The notes: generated from the sequence alone by a model not told the origin. Numbered from the stretch's first letter, positions 1-13,038 are shown. The stretch is 64,000 nucleotides of DNA from Symsagittifera roscoffensis (GCF_963678635.1 NC_087063.1:32004599-32068598); one strand, 5' to 3'. A program made the numbers and translations.

Positions 1-1145
1 GGGCTGAATGAAATCTATATACTGCATTGTATTATTTACATATACAAGTCTTTGTTAATTCTTTTTAGTTATGATCTTGCATTAAAACTTATCGGAAAAA
101 CGTTTTGGTTTTAATTCGGTTATTTTTAAAAGTCACTCACCCTTGAGCAACTCTTGTCAAAAAAAGAGTGTGGGTCACAAAGCGTGGATGTAGAACGGTG
201 GGTTAAACCGGCTATAGAGCATGCTCAGGACGTCCTCTCTGGTGGGTTAGGCCAGGAGTGGAGTTTAATTTCATGCTCTTTTTTGTAGGGCCCTGTTTTG
301 TGTTTAACCTTTTATGTCTTTTTTTTTTACTGGTTTTTTACTTTTTGATTTTTGATTGTGTCTTTTTCTCAAAAATCAAATCGTTTGGTTTGGGTTTCCC
401 TTTCGACTTTTTTGTGTTTTATTTGTTTCTGTTTAGACTTGAAAGTAGTCTTCAAAAGAATAATTTATCTAGTTCTAAGCTGGTGTTAATCCAGTTTGGG
501 TACCGTGGGATTTCTTCTCTTAGTCATGCTGTTAGGTTGTGGTTTATGGTGTTTAGTAAGCTTGCGTTGGTTAGTTTGGATTTTTATATAATTCCTTTCC
601 AACCGAGTTAAAGGAAAGCTTGAAACGTGTTAATATTTGTTAGAGTTGTTATCAGCGAAAGTTAAAATTTGAATTTCTTAGTTTAAACAATTCTTCGTGG
701 GCGAGCTGTGCGATTGTGGAAAAGATTGTGGGCAAGTAGAGTATTTGAAATTTAGAAACGAGCGACTTTGAAAAGGTTAGTACTGCATTTAAATTTATTT
801 GCAACGTTTATGATTTTATTACTTTGGAAATATAAATTTTACTGCTTTTTTTTTGGGGGGGGGGGGTTGAGTTTATCAACTTATTTGCTGTTTAAGAACA
901 TTAACTGTATATTGGAAAAAAGTATATCAATTTATTGCTGTTTGGGGTTAAGTTTTACTGCTATATTGATTGCAGTTTGTTAAGAATTTATGATTTGGAG
1001 GTTTTCTGTTTTTTATTTTGTTTTTGTTTTTTTTTGTAGATGATTGTAAATGATCGTGCTGTGAAGACTAGAAAAAAAGGCAAAAAATTGATGTAAAATG
1101 GTTAGTTTTGGTTCGAACTTGTTGGCTTAATTTATTGAATTAATA
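1..1145 (-). other. 3' noncoding region of minus-strand element
   Basis: This aligns by eye with 52154-53260 of the + element, read in reverse. Recognisable shared blocks include the G/T-rich stretch at 258-610, the segment around 600-650 and the very similar block at 173-260. Short ORFs here are in the antisense direction and are not genes. A G-homopolymer lies near 857-866. Confidence 0.6.
173..260 (-). promoter_or_regulatory. Conserved structured 3' block of the element family (copy 1)
   Basis: This is nearly identical to the reverse complement of 52992-53080, although the surrounding ORFs have diverged heavily. It contains two adjacent perfect palindromes, GAGCATGCTC (217-226) and GGACGTCC (228-235). 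They are flanked by two copies of a GGTGGGTTA-type repeat. Function is unknown; such conservation in noncoding retroelement sequence suggests a cis-acting RNA or transcription element (inference). Confidence 0.6.
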
Positions 1146-1545
1146 GTTACCTTAATCGTCTGTGAAAAATCCATGATGAAAAACGTCGTGGATGATATCT
1201 GATGATGTTATTAGTTTAGCTAACAAGCGAGTGATATATTTAGTTTGGAGAAGTGGCCAAAGCAATTCGAGTGCTTTTATGATTTTGTGCTCTTCGGAGC
1301 CAGGTGAGAATTCAACTGGTGTTTTTTTGGATGAGGTTATAAAGTTTGTGATTATATCTGGTGGTATGGATGAATTCTAGGATTGTGACTTCAACGAGCT
1401 GTAGAAAATCTTGTGGGACTATTAGATGGCTGAACTTGTCTACGTTGAAGGTCTTGGTCAAGGGGCAGAATATATACATCTTGGTGATGGGGTCAAAATT
1501 TCAGAGGATGCCTTGGAGGTTAGTATCTTTAATACAGTAAGTGAA
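1145..1545 (-). pseudogene. Remnant of accessory ORF C (homologue of 51584-52153)
   Basis: The reverse complement around 1150-1385 aligns closely with the 3' half of the + element's last ORF. It includes the stretch encoding the LEFIH start, the HKLYNLIQ motif and the ALQLLWPLLQT motif, followed by the final IIHD segment. Frame changes and stops break it. The protein family is not recognised. Its presence in both element copies shows the ORF is a family component. Confidence 0.55.
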
Positions 1546-2290
1546 TTAAGAAAGAATGGTGAGGTATATTTGGAGTTAATGTATTGATATCTATGATGAG
1601 ATTGTCGTGATGGTGTGTACAGAGTGTAATGATGTTGTATGAATTTTTAGTAAGTGTAAGTGTGTGTTTGTTTAGTTTGTAACATGACGTCCTGTGAACA
1701 GTGCAAATCACCTTTTTTGAGTGTGAGAAAATAAAAGGTGAGTGGAAAGTTGATAAATTTGTTAAAATAGGAGTCATAAGCTTGGATGTTACGGAGTGCT
1801 GCTGAAAGGACGCGGTCGTATTTTTTATCGAGACTGTTGATGATGAAAACGTATGGTGTTTAAAAAAATTTTTGTTTGTTGTGTGTTAGCAAATTTGTCG
1901 TCATCTAAGAAGACGTCTACGTTTGGTCTTATTATGTGATGATCGTAATGATCGATGGAAAAATCGTTAACTTGTAGTGCCTGTTGATATCCGATTTGAG
2001 TACTTTGTTTCGGAGTGAGAGCTGTTGTTAGATGGTAGAGTTGAGCGTTGCAATGTTGGTTATCATATAGGGTATTATATAGTGGTAGTGAGAGTGGATT
2101 AGTATAGTAATAAAATCATGCCCATCAAAGTGTTGGGTATAATACGTGTTCAATTACATAGTTAGGGTGTTAATCGTTAGGGTCTGAATGAAATTTGGTG
2201 TATTGAGGGAAAAAGGTAAGCATACTTGAAGGAATTCTTTGGTGTTAGTGTGTAGTGGATGATTCACGAATGATTGGGCTGGTTGTGGAT
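1545..2290 (-). pseudogene. Remnant of accessory ORF B (homologue of 51010-51633)
   Basis: Read on the minus strand, the segment around 1880-2140 matches the 207-residue ORF of the + copy. A DDDKFAN motif corresponds to DDDRFAN, with the preceding tract rich in Tyr and Asn and the hydrophobic beginning also alignable. Multiple stops and shifts are present. Function is unknown. Confidence 0.55.
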
Positions 2291-2333
2291 GAGAAGGAAA
2301 TGGGGTATTAGGGAATTTCCTCTTAAAAGTTCT

Positions 2334-2790
2334 CTAGGCTCGGTTTGTGGTCGAGGGACTTGGGTTTGACAAAGAAGTTGGGTTTTGCGAAGGAGTTGGG
2401 GTTGATGGGTTTGATAATGTTATGGATTGCGAGAGTTGGTGATTTGTTAATGTTTGAGGGTGTTGGATTTGTTGCTGGAGTGTGATGAAATTATCAAGTT
2501 CGTTAGATATTTGTGTATTTACAGAGCTGTTGTTGTCGAAAGGTTCACTGGTCAGGGAAGAATATGTGGGTGTTACATTGGTAATGGAAGAGGGATTCGA
2601 TGGAGGTTCAATATTTATTTGAATGTGAAGAGGTTGAAAAGTGGGTTGAGAAATTGTAGATGGGCTGGGTTCGGAGTTGGCAAAATTGTCAGGGATTTCG
2701 AGATCTGAATTATTAATTTGGGAAATGGTGTTATATACAGTGGTGTTTGAATTAGTATCTGAATCCATACTGGATGAGGTGTTAGCATGA
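2334..2790 (-). pseudogene. Remnant of accessory ORF A (Ser/Thr/Pro/Asn-rich protein)
   Basis: An open stretch of 144 codons starting at 2768 on the minus strand matches the + element protein at 50424-51104. Both share an N-terminal MxSDTNS motif, an FA(N/D)SEPSPS motif and an ELDNFITLQQQ motif, in a background rich in Ser, Thr, Pro, Gln and Asn. The low-complexity composition gives no functional clue. The ORF is shorter than its counterpart, and the C-terminal part is out of frame. Confidence 0.6.
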
Positions 2791-3900
2791 GGTGATTCAG
2801 GTGAAGGGAAAGCAAAGCAAAAAGTGGTACGACGGGGAAGTTGCTTTGAAGGTTGGCTATATTTCTGAATTTTCGCGGTACTATGGATAATGGATGGTAA
2901 TGACTTATAGATCGTAATTGTGGTGCAGTAAGCATTGTATTCATATTGTTTTGTGAATTGTCATATGTGTTTGGTGTTGTTGATAGTTTTGTATTGTATT
3001 CTTTTATTTGAGCATCTTAAAGTATTTTATTAAAAGATGTTGAGAAAATTCCAAAAAATCCAGCAAAAAGTATGCGTGCTACGCTTGCTTGTTTGTTTAC
3101 TTGTGTATGTATTGCACATGTGAAATAGATACCTTTTATTAATGAAAAAATAAATCCATAAAATAGTCAATCTTTGTAAGATGTAATAGGGCCATCCTTG
3201 AAAGGCAAGAAGTTCATTTTTTAAATTTACAAAACTAAATTTGTTTATTGGTGATATATCTTGTGGTCTGTATTTTTTGCCATTTAAATAAATGTAACCT
3301 TTTATATCTTTAAAAAATCTGCTGTAGTCTTGTTGTAAATCGATGTTAGGGTTTCGGGCAATAGCTCTAATGCTTTCTGGTGAAATTTTTTTAATGGTTG
3401 CATAAGTGTAGGGTATGGTGTGAGAAGGTAGTATTTATCTTCGTCAGGATTTAACTGTACAACATTTTGGCTGTTTTCTGATCGACATGGGACGGCTGTA
3501 TCCCAAAAATAAGTTCTGCGCGAAAGTGTTTTAACAAAATATGTACTTTATTTTTATAGAATATTGGGATTATTTTATAGCATCTTTTAACTTCAAAAAC
3601 ATATAATTATGACACTTTTTTGGTCTTAAAGTAATAATAGTTTGCTTCCTTCATAGTTAAAAAAATTTGATCTGTTTCCTGATAGTAAAAATCCTGCATA
3701 AGGAATTTTTAGTACTGCAAGTGCAAGTGATTGCAAAAATTGTGTTCTTTTGAGTTCGCATAAATGATGTAGTCTTTCAAGTTCTGATAAAGACATTTCT
3801 TTAAAAATTCTACTTATTGTGTAGACTAGTTTCATGTCTAAATGAATGTCATAGTGGATTGCGCCAAGATAGGTGTTGTTCATGAGGGTTGTTCTTGTAA
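2790..3900 (-). pseudogene. Env-like glycoprotein remnant, C-terminal half only
   Basis: The minus-strand ORF at 3626-3883 matches the middle of the + element Env (around 49058-49310). It includes the GxIHYDIHLDMKL motif, a helical LCEL(E/K)RTQ segment and the YAG(Y/F)LLSGNRSN motif. The membrane-anchor region follows around 3000-3300, and the cytoplasmic tail ends near 2790-2944. The N-terminal half is absent: sequence near 3900-3960 jumps straight to the equivalent of 46440, so a deletion of about 2.5 kb is inferred. Confidence 0.65.
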
Positions 3901-3956
3901 ACGTGTACTGTCTTTGTGTCGTGGTTTAACTTTTCCACCGGTTTGTCCTGTGCTCT

Positions 3957-4259
3957 CTAGAAGATGTACTGAGATGTACGAATTTTTGTCGTTAGTTGTA
4001 GGGTGATGATGAATACTTCTAAAATGTCGGATATGAAAATTATAAAAGATTTGAAATAATTGGAAAGAATTGAAAAAAGATTTGAAAATATGTTATGAAT
4101 TTGGTGAACTGTTTGAGAAAATAGCATTTGAAGAAGTGATTTCTTCATCGAATAATTTTTTTGGGGGCTAAATTCAAGTGTGTATGGGTTATTTATTGAT
4201 TTTTTGACAAGTGGGTTGGATTTTGGCAATTTTTGAGAGGAAAATTTGGAGGGCTCCAA
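3957..4259 (-). pseudogene. Remnant of small hydrophobic ORF upstream of env
   Basis: This 100-codon minus-strand ORF has a hydrophilic N-terminus and a very hydrophobic second half rich in Phe, Ile and Leu. Its second half aligns with the 76-residue hydrophobic protein at 46265-46495. Its first half aligns with sequence just upstream of that ORF. The + copy may therefore have lost an N-terminal extension, or this copy gained one by a shift. A role as a membrane or leader peptide is inference only. Confidence 0.45.
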
Positions 4260-5100
4260 AATGTCTTCTTGGTTTTGTTGTTAGTTATCGGATGATTGGG
4301 GGTATCTGAGAGATATTCGTACTTTAAGCTAAATGATCATGTTCATTTTGCTCTTTAGGCTAATTTAATATTTTTGCCCTGGGGAATTTTGAGGTCTAAG
4401 TTGGGACAAATTTGTTGATCTTTGTTTTATTTGATAGGGGAGGGTTGTAATATTGAGATTTTGTTTCTTTCAGTTGTCAAATTTGAGCGGGTTGCTTATT
4501 TTTGACCTGGAGGTCTTGAATTTATAGTTAGAGATACGCTTGAAGGTTATTATTTGTCGGCTAAAGAAGTCGTGTGGAAAACGAGGTGATGATTCGGAAA
4601 GGTTCTGATTGATTAAAATTGAATTAATTTGATCAAGTGTTTCTCAACATGAATTTTGAGAAAATGAATGAATCTCTAAAACATCTTGAGAGGTGAAAAT
4701 GTTTATGAATTTTGAAGCGGTTTTTTGGGTAATCAACTTTCTTTAATTTTTTAGATTGTGGAATGAAAGTTTTATAATCTTTTCGGGGCTAATTTTGGAG
4801 TCGTGATAATTGTCTATGTTGAGATTTTTTCTTTCGATCTAGTGGTAGAATTTTTTCTTCTAATTTTTGATTTTTTCTTTCTTTTTGAGGTATCGTTTTG
4901 TTATCTATTTTTTTAGATGTTTGTTGGGTAGTTCTTTTTTATTGTTTTGCTTGAATGGTTGTTGATTTTTTTTTGTTTTAGTGTTTTATTTTGATTGTGA
5001 TCAGAGTTATCTTGAACAACGTTAACTCCTGTAAAGGAGTACATTTGAGTGAGCTCGCGAAGAGCGTACTCTTTCGGATAGTAAGATAAAAGATTGTTTC
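4260..5100 (-). other. Spacer and charged integrase tail remnant
   Basis: This corresponds to 45350-46260 of the + element: a Lys/Asn/Gln-rich integrase tail followed by a noncoding spacer. No intact ORF and no independent gene are seen. Confidence 0.4.
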
Positions 5101-6600
5101 TGTCTTGAACAATTTTTTTTGTCTGAATTGATGAGTTTGTTTGTTACATTAGTGGAATTATCAATTATTTGATATGGTCTTTTGCGGAGTAGTAGTAATT
5201 TTTTTTATAAATTCCATTTTTTGCTGTAAAATTTGGAATTAAAACATACGTTCCGATTTTTAAGTTTGTAGCTGGTGTGAATCGAGAATTTATTTGGGAA
5301 TTAATATTTTGTCTTTGTAATATTTTTTTTGCTCCTTTTTGATAAATTTCATTGTTTTTTATCTCTGTTTAAAATCATTTGATGTGTCTACCAGAAGCTA
5401 GTTTTAAGATTTGTGGATGATGAAAATGATCTATATCGTGGATATGTAGTGGTCGATTGTAACATATTGAATCCTTGGTTGGTTGGCAATAACCTTGCGT
5501 TTTTTGAAAAAAACTGCTGTAAACATTATTGACTTTCGTGGTTTTGATTAAAAACCATCTCATAGGTTGATAACTCTAAAGTTGTTGTGATTTGTGAGTT
5601 ATAAGCTGAAGAGAATAATTTAACATCTGTTGACCATTCAGTAAACCGTGTATCATTTCCGTTTATGATACATCTGAGGTATTCTTGTAATGAACGGTTC
5701 ATGCCTTAAACTAATCCATTAGTCCAAGGTGCATGTGATGTAGGTGGTTTGTGTTTAATATTATACAAGTGACAGTGTGATTATTTCGTTGTTTATGAAA
5801 TCATTGCCATTGTCTGTAACAAGGATTTCGGTTAATCCAAATTTTGCTATCCAGTGTTCATAAAGTGTTGTGTATGCATAGTAAGCATTACAATGGTGTA
5901 CTGGGTTAAGTGCTACGTAGTGTGTAATTGCATCAATTACGATCATTAAATATTAGTTTCCTTCTGCGGATGGTGATATTGGTCCTCTTTTTTTGAATGA
6001 ATTTCTGTGGGTGAAATATAGAATTTTCCCTATTAAATCTTACTGTTCTGCAATTTGTTTTTGAAATGGGTACGATTTATTTAACTGGCATGTAATACTA
6101 TCATTGCATAAAATTTTAATCCAAATTGGTGCATTTGGGAAACAAAAAATTAAATAAAATTGGAGCATGTTTTTTCTGATCCTGAGTGTCCTTTAGTATG
6201 TAATGAATGTGAAGTATAAAAAACTATAAGCATCATACTTAAGTGTAGGCAAGGTACTTTGAGATCAGATGTTTGGTATTTTAGAGCATCTGTGGTTTTG
6301 TTTATAAAAGTGTCATTAAATTTTCGGAAATATCTAAGAAGTGTCTTATTTTCTGGAATTGTGATATCGGCTTTAATTGGTTTCGTTTTATACTTGTGCC
6401 AAGATTCTAATTGTCTACTAACTGGGTCAAAGTTTTGATGTTTTTGGAGTAAAATTAGTGTTAGTTTTTCTGTGTTTGGTGGAAAAATGTTTTCAACGTC
6501 TATCTTTGATAGAGGTTTTGTGTCTAGAGGATGATGGAGGATAAAGACTTGGTTTATCGTGTATTTTGTATCGGTGTTTGGTAGGCCTGATAAATTTATT
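5100..6600 (-). pseudogene. Integrase remnant retaining a catalytic-core segment
   Basis: On the minus strand, 5761-5946 encodes part of an rve-type integrase core, including a VTDNGNDF motif that carries the second catalytic aspartate. The C-terminal part at 5375-5563 matches the + element's integrase C-terminal ORF (DSICYN and HHPQILKLASG motifs). The zinc-binding N-terminus lies around 6100-6480. Frameshifts break it into pieces. This copy keeps the core that the + copy has deleted, which allows that deletion to be recognised. Confidence 0.75.
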
Positions 6601-8560
6601 GTATCAGTTAAATTTTCTTTTTCTATTTAAGGGAATAGATTTTTTCTGTATGATTGTTGTCTGATTGGTTTTTGTTGGATATTGGTTTTAATCCGTGATG
6701 AGTATGGAATTGGTTTAAATGTAGAAGTACCTAGTAAATCTACTTCGTAGTGATTGTTTTGACACTCTAAATATAATGGAAAAAGTAATAAATTGTTGAT
6801 TTGTGATTGATCAATATCAGTTTTTACTGCATATTTACATTCTAATCGTGGTGAAGTTTCATCTTTTGCAAGGAAAAATTTAAAGTTCTGTGGTATTTCT
6901 TCGGTTGTTTTTCTTGTCAATAATTCAGGTGATGTATTTCTAAGGAGAGTATCGGATAATGCAAGGTTTTTTCCTGCTGCCCAGACTATATGTAAGTTTG
7001 GGAATTTCATTAAAACTAGTTGAAATCTATAATTCTGTGATTTGGATTGGTTTTTGTGTGAATAAAATTATGGTCTTATGGTCTGTGAAAAAAACTGTTG
7101 GATGTTTTGATCCAAGTATTAAAAATTCATATTCTGTAAGAGTATATATTATGGCTGTGCATTCTCTCACAAGGGTAGAGAGACTTAGTTCAGCTTGTGT
7201 AAACAGTCTTGAGTTTGCGGAAATGAGGTTCTTTTTATTTGTTCCGCTGTGAGATTGTTTAAGTGCTGCGCCGATGCCAAAATTAGAGGCGTCGCTGATA
7301 GCGTAAAATGAATGGTCTGTATCTGGAATTGTGTTTGAATTTTGCTCAGTGAGAAGAATTTTTATTTTTTCAAATCGTGTTTGATGTTCTAATGTCCATT
7401 TAAAATTATTTTGTTGTCTAGGAATGTTACAGAATGGTCTTAGGTATAATTGCATTTTATTTACGTACTTACTCAAGAAAATTAACATTCCAAGATATTC
7501 TTGCATTCTTTTTTCTTGGAGGGAGATTGAAGTTTTTGAATTGCGTCATTGCGGGATTTTAGGGGAGTTATAGTGTTTCTTTCAATTATGTGTCCGAGAA
7601 ATTTTACACGAGTTAGGAAAAATTTGATTTATCGGGGCTGCTTCCATGTTTTCGTTTAGTAATGTTTAATAATATTTTTCTAAAACAATGAACATTTCGT
7701 CCTTGGTTTGTGATTGCATGAAAACATCGTCTAAATATGTGATTGCATTTTTGTTAAGTATGAGTGGTCGAAACATTTTACTCATAACTGCTGAGAATGC
7801 GGCTGGTCCTAGGGAGGTTCCAAAGAATAGTCTATTAAATTCGTATTGTTGATTTTGCAATAACGAATTGTGTTAATCGTCGTGATTGTTCATCAAGTGG
7901 CATTTGATTATATGCGCTATTCAGGTCTGTTTTGTAAAATTTTTACCGTTTGTTTTTGGGAGGTTGACTTGAATTGTTTCATAATGCCAGTCACATTTAG
8001 ATTCATCAATGAGTGAATTGAGAACTATTCTCGCATCTAGAACTATTTTTAATGCTTCTCCTTTTGCTAAAATGTTAGCGGGAATCATGAATGTGTTTCT
8101 TTTTGATTTTTCTTCTTTATTTATTGGGGAAATGATTTAATACTGTTGTAATATGTCTAGTATTCTGTTAACATTGTCTTGCAAGTGTATTGGGACTTTA
8201 CTTGCTCGTTGTGTTTTGAAAACTATATCAGGTTTTAGAGGTAAATATAGTGGTGTGTTTATTGTTTTTTTTATTGATAGTTCTTCATCAAGGATGGTTG
8301 ATTGACATATGTCTAGTAGTTGTAAAATAATATTTATTCGATATGCTTTAACCTTTGTGGGAGAAGTTGTTGCATTAGTTTCACAAAAACCTAGTCGTCC
8401 TAGAGATAAATTTATTTTGTATGGAGAGTTGTTATATACATCTAGAGAAATAACATCTGAATTTGAATTTTTCATGTATTTAGTAGATGAAACTGTTACT
8501 CGGAAAATTTTATTAATCGATCTGGAGTCAAGGTCAGACAAATAAAAGTGTTGTTTATTT
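6600..8560 (-). pseudogene. Reverse transcriptase / RNase H remnant
   Basis: Minus-strand ORFs at 8137-8541, 7666-7860, 7027-7506 and 6627-7010 are consecutive pieces of a Ty3/gypsy polymerase. 7666-7860 carries the RT active site ITYLDDVF. 7027-7506 carries the RNase H start (FYAISDASNFGIGAAL) and the later TDHK motif. 8137-8541 covers the region between protease and RT. Each piece matches the + copy at high similarity but is separated by shifts or stops. Confidence 0.85.
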
Positions 8561-9060
8561 TGTTGCTTATCTTATTGGTGATTTGTTTGAATGAAAAGTT
8601 GTATACATAACAACGATGTTTGGAAAAATGTTAGAGCTGTGTTTTTCATTCTTGTGTAATTGTCTTTTATATTGATTCTGCTGTTTAAATTTTTTATGGT
8701 TGGGATATATTAAGTAAAAAATGGGATTACGATGATATTGGGTTTTAAATATGTGATATGGAAGGTTTGTTTAAATGGTTTGCTCAGGAGTTTACTTTTT
8801 TGCATTGTTCGAGTGGGAACAAGGAAGAGTTGGATTTTTCCATAAATTTTTAAAGTTGTTCCTTGTGCTGTTGATAGTCTGCTTGTTGTTTTGAAAGGTA
8901 TTAACTTTGGATGTAAAATTTTGATGGGGATGTGAAATTTCAAGTGGGGATGTTGATGATGTTCGATTCGCTCCGGAGTCTATTAAAAAATCAATTTCAA
9001 GTTCTTATGTTTGCAATTTTTGCTTTTTGGGTCCTTCGAAGAGGAAAGGGATTGTCAAAA
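8560..9060 (-). pseudogene. Retropepsin-like protease remnant
   Basis: The minus-strand ORF at 8710-8943 matches the second half of the + element protease (LHPKL, TAQG(T/S)T and YGKIQLFL motifs). The conserved NIIGRPF near the C-terminus reads NIIVIPF here. The catalytic DSGA segment lies just upstream, around 8950-9000, in another frame. Confidence 0.65.
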
Positions 9061-9990
9061 TTTTTTTATTTAGGTTGTGGTTCCCTCGGTACATTTTGGT
9101 AAATATGATTTGTGCTTGAACATTCTACAGATTTTTCTTCTGTAATTTCTTCTACTAATTTTTCTATTGTTTTGTTATTTTTTATGGTATTGTATAGTAG
9201 TTTATGAGGAAGTGATCATGATTTTTATAGTAATGTGAGTTTTTTGGATGTTCGTATATAATTGGTTCATAGTCATTTTCAACTTCAATCATGTTGATTG
9301 AAATTGTATTTTCTGCTTCGCTTTCACTATCTGTGGATTCGCAAATATATGTGATTCTGTATTATCAATACCAGGGGAGTCTGATTGAGTTTCTTCAGTT
9401 TGTACTTGATTTTACTGTCTTTGATAATTGGGTGTACTACTTGGATAGTTTTTTTGTGAATTTTGGTAACGGGTATTATTCCTCTGTGGTGATTGGAAAT
9501 AATTCCTCTGTCTGTTTTGATAATTTGAATTTCTGTTTTGTGAAATATTGCGTGATCTTTTGTGATCATTATCAGAATTTGATCTTTGATAGTTTGATCT
9601 GTTATTCGAGTTCTCTCGTGATCTGTTATGTTGATTTTGATGATTTCCATCATTTGAATAGTTTCTGTTCCAATAGTTGGAATAATTTCTATTTCTATTA
9701 TATGAGAAGTTTCTAGATCAATTATTTGAATAATGTCTCTTTCGAGAATTTGAATGGGCTTCGGTATCAAACGGATAGTTGGTTCTGTTAGAATTTGATT
9801 TTGGGTAGTTATTTCGATTTTGATTATTTCGACTATTTCATCGACTATATCGGTTTTGTGAGAAATTTCGTGAATTTCTTTGATATGGAGATCGTCCTCG
9901 ATAGTTAGATCTGTAAGGTGATTGTTGTCAAGAGTAATTAGAGTAATTTGGAAGTGGTTTTCCCTAATTATTTATTTTATGCATATTTTT
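9060..9990 (-). pseudogene. Asn/Arg/Ser-rich gag-pro linker remnant
   Basis: Low-complexity minus-strand sequence that corresponds to 40340-41160 of the + element. Different frames read as Ile/Thr-rich or Asn/Arg/Ser-rich. It is probably the basic nucleocapsid tail joining gag to protease. Confidence 0.45.
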
Positions 9991-11400
9991 GATGGGTAAA
10001 TTTTGATTTTGTTCATATATTGATGAAATGTTTTACTTTGTTCGCTGTATTTTTGCGGTCTATTTTGACTATCATGTTGTTTCTGTCTACAATCGGTGAT
10101 GCTGTGTCCGTATCTACGGCAATAGCAACACCATTTTTTGGATGATGGTTTACCTTTAAAATTTGAGTTTTCTCGTAGATGTTAAAATTGAAGTGAGTTT
10201 TTCGGATAACTTTGTATTGGTGTCATGAATATGATTGATTTGTGAAGTGGTGCTTTGAATTTTGTTAACATATTGTAACTTGAGATTTTCTGTTTATTCC
10301 AGTTTTATTGCCATTTCTGTTTGTTCTTTTTTTATCTACTAATTTCTTAAGTCTAAATCGGGTTTTCGAATTGAGGAAGAATGTGATGCTCTTTTTTTTG
10401 CTATTTTTCTTAGTTGAGGTGTTAGAGTCATCATTAAGATTTCTGTCATCTTTGTATTTTTTTAATCATGCGTATTGAGTGAGTATGCTTTTCGGACCAC
10501 TGTTCCAAAGTTTACTGCATGTTGTTTTATTGTTTCATTGGGTAGTCTAAGAATTTATTGCATAAAAATTCTTTGATGTTGTTTGTTTCTTTCAGAGTCA
10601 ATCATATTTAAGAATTACTTGCGTGAATCTTTCCCAATCTGATTTAATGTCTATAGGTAAAACTGAAAACTATTTTTGAACTGCGCCAACAACTGTAGTT
10701 TGGAATAAAGATGTGCGTCTATGTATCCAATTTTGATGAAGTGGCAATTTTGTTGGTTCAGGTCCTTTATTCAAAAATAAATTTGCTTTGACTGCTTTTA
10801 AAAAATCTTCTACAGAGTATTCAGGATCTGTACCTGTGAATACCATTAGTGGCCTCTTTGATGATTTTGAGGATCAACCCATTAGGCCCATTAGGTTTGG
10901 ATTCATCGTCATTTGTAGTGATTCTGCGGCGTTTGGTAATTTAGAAAAGTTTTCAAATTGGTTTTTTTGTTTTTTTTTCATGTTGTTGTAAGTATTACGG
11001 TAGTAGAATTTTGTTATGCATTTGAGTTGGTTGATAAGATTTTGTATTGACTGGGTTTTGTGATTGAAAAATTTTATTGTATGGTGTTGGATTATTTCTT
11101 GAGTGTCGCGCTTGCTCACCACGTATGTATGGTTTGAAAATGTCTGGTTGATCAATACTGTAAGAGCGTGGTCATTGGCTTGTATAGAATCGTTGATGAT
11201 TTTGATTATAAAATTCCTCATCATCTGATGGAGAATAATTAGCTGTATAATAAGAGGGTTGATTTCTACTACAGTATTTATTTGTATAACTTTTGTTTTG
11301 TTGGAAAAAAGAGTAATTTTCACTTCGATCCTGTGTAGATCGTGGTTTATCATCAAAATTTACTAAGTTTGAAAATGATTGAAGAATATTTGATTTTGTG
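9990..11400 (-). pseudogene. Gag core remnant
   Basis: This matches the + element gag (38961-40481) on the minus strand. The conserved FSKLPNAAESLQMTMNPNLMG segment (FSQMPNAAESLQMTMNPYLMG in the + copy) sits around 10870-10960. The CCHC knuckle segment (C..C....H....C) lies near 10090-10140. Stops and shifts throughout. Confidence 0.65.
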
Positions 11401-12610
11401 AGTATGAAACGTTTGTCAGACTATACATATTAGAAGATTTTGGTGTTTTTAATCTATTTTCATTGTTATAATTATGCTCAGCGAATTAATTTCTATGTGA
11501 TGTTCTTTGTTTATATGATGTTTCTGTTATTAGTCGAAATGTTGCTAATCCATTTGTGAGTATTTTTGAGCAACAGAGGGTTTACTGTAGATTGTATGGC
11601 TGTTTGTGTTATTGTTGGGTTTTTTGTTTTTGGAGTTGTTAGGATGAATAGGTGAAATGCTTTGTTGTGCTGTTGTCGTTAGTGTTTCAGCTATTTCTTC
11701 ACTCACGAAATGTGATGGGGCTTCGACATCTTGTTGTGTAAGATTTCTTGTTCCGTTTAAATTGCCCTGCTGTATAAAAGTGGAGTTTAAATTATTGTTT
11801 CTTGTTTTATCAGGAAAGGATGAGTTATAATATAAAGGTGTTGCATCAAGTGTTAGTGGGTATACTTTAACATAAACTTTGTCAAAAGAAGTAGTGCTTA
11901 TTGCTTGAATTGATATTTCTGTTGGTATATTAATAAATGAATCATGAGACCATTTGGGGTCCCAAACATAATCTGTTTGCTCTCCTAATATTGTTTCATC
12001 ATTTGCGTTTTGAGGTCTAAAAGTTTTTCTTGCTAGTGATATGAGGGCAATATTGTGAACAAAATAATCGATTATAAACCATGCTAGGATTTTTGTAAAT
12101 CGTGTTTAACGTGTTGTGTTATTTCGTTACTAGTTAGATTTTCACGAATTTCATTAAAAAATTTTGAGAACATATTTATTTCTTGGCGTACGGTTGTATG
12201 TCGAGCTGTTTGATTTGGTGAATCGCCTTGAGGTTCTTTCAATTCTAGTATAGATAAATAGCTACAGATAAATGAAAATAAATCGTTTGTGAATATTGTA
12301 TTTGCTCTTTGTGAGTTTTGATGTTGTATATTTTTAAGTATGCTGAAAAAACTTTTGGAAATTCAATATCTACGTCATCTGTTTGAATTAGGTATCTGCA
12401 ATGAAATGAGTTTGGTGAACTGATTTTTATTGTGTAAATTCCATATTGTGATGTAATTTTGCATATGTCTTTGAAATAGTGATCAAGGAGTTGTCGTTTT
12501 ATTTTTACATCGGGAGAGACTTTTGTGCATAGGCTAACTCCTTTTTCAATTAAAGTTACGAGTAAATTCTGACACAATTGTACTTATCCTCGGGCTTGCG
12601 CTTGAGGATG
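11400..12610 (-). pseudogene. Remnant of long N-terminal gag-region ORF
   Basis: The minus-strand ORF at 12245-12577 corresponds to residues about 30-140 of the + element 425-residue ORF (CxNLL..L, DVKIKRQ, HY(F/L)KDIC and QYGIYTI motifs). Sequence from 11880 to 12060 matches the region around VWDPEWSH. Broken by shifts. Confidence 0.65.
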
Positions 12611-12611
12611 T

Positions 12612-13028
12612 ATCAAAACTGGAAGTATGGAGTTCCCTTCAAGGTTTTCTTCTTTTTGAATTTTTTCTGTGTTTTATAACTGTAAATGTGTAATTTTCAA
12701 TGTATCTTATTAGTTGATTCCAATTGTACAAATGTATTGATTGATTGTGTAGCAATTTTTTATTTTTCGCTTACCTTTTACTGATGCTGGTGACGTTCGT
12801 GTTTTGCACTTGTTTCTGATTCTGAGACTGCGTTTCTTCGTTCTAAAAATCGTTTTTGAATAATTTGTTTTTGTTTACTCATAATTTTTTTCTTAGTGTT
12901 TGTTTTTTTGTTCTCATGTATCCTATTGTTTGTTTATGTGGTGCAATTACGAGTTCGTATCTTTCGTCATTAATTATACAGTTGTGTAATATAATTGTTT
13001 GTTTGTTTCCTAAATTGTCTTTTGACAT
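12612..13028 (-). pseudogene. Remnant of first ORF of the element (homologue of 37251-37685)
   Basis: A minus-strand start at 13028 opens a frame whose first residues parallel those of the + copy's basic 144-residue protein: MS, LGNKQTI(I/V)LHNC, then (Y/D)LVI(A/T)PH. Conservation of this N-terminus between two diverged copies argues that the small protein is real. Later parts are frameshifted. Confidence 0.55.
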
Positions 13029-13038
13029 TAGGTTTTAG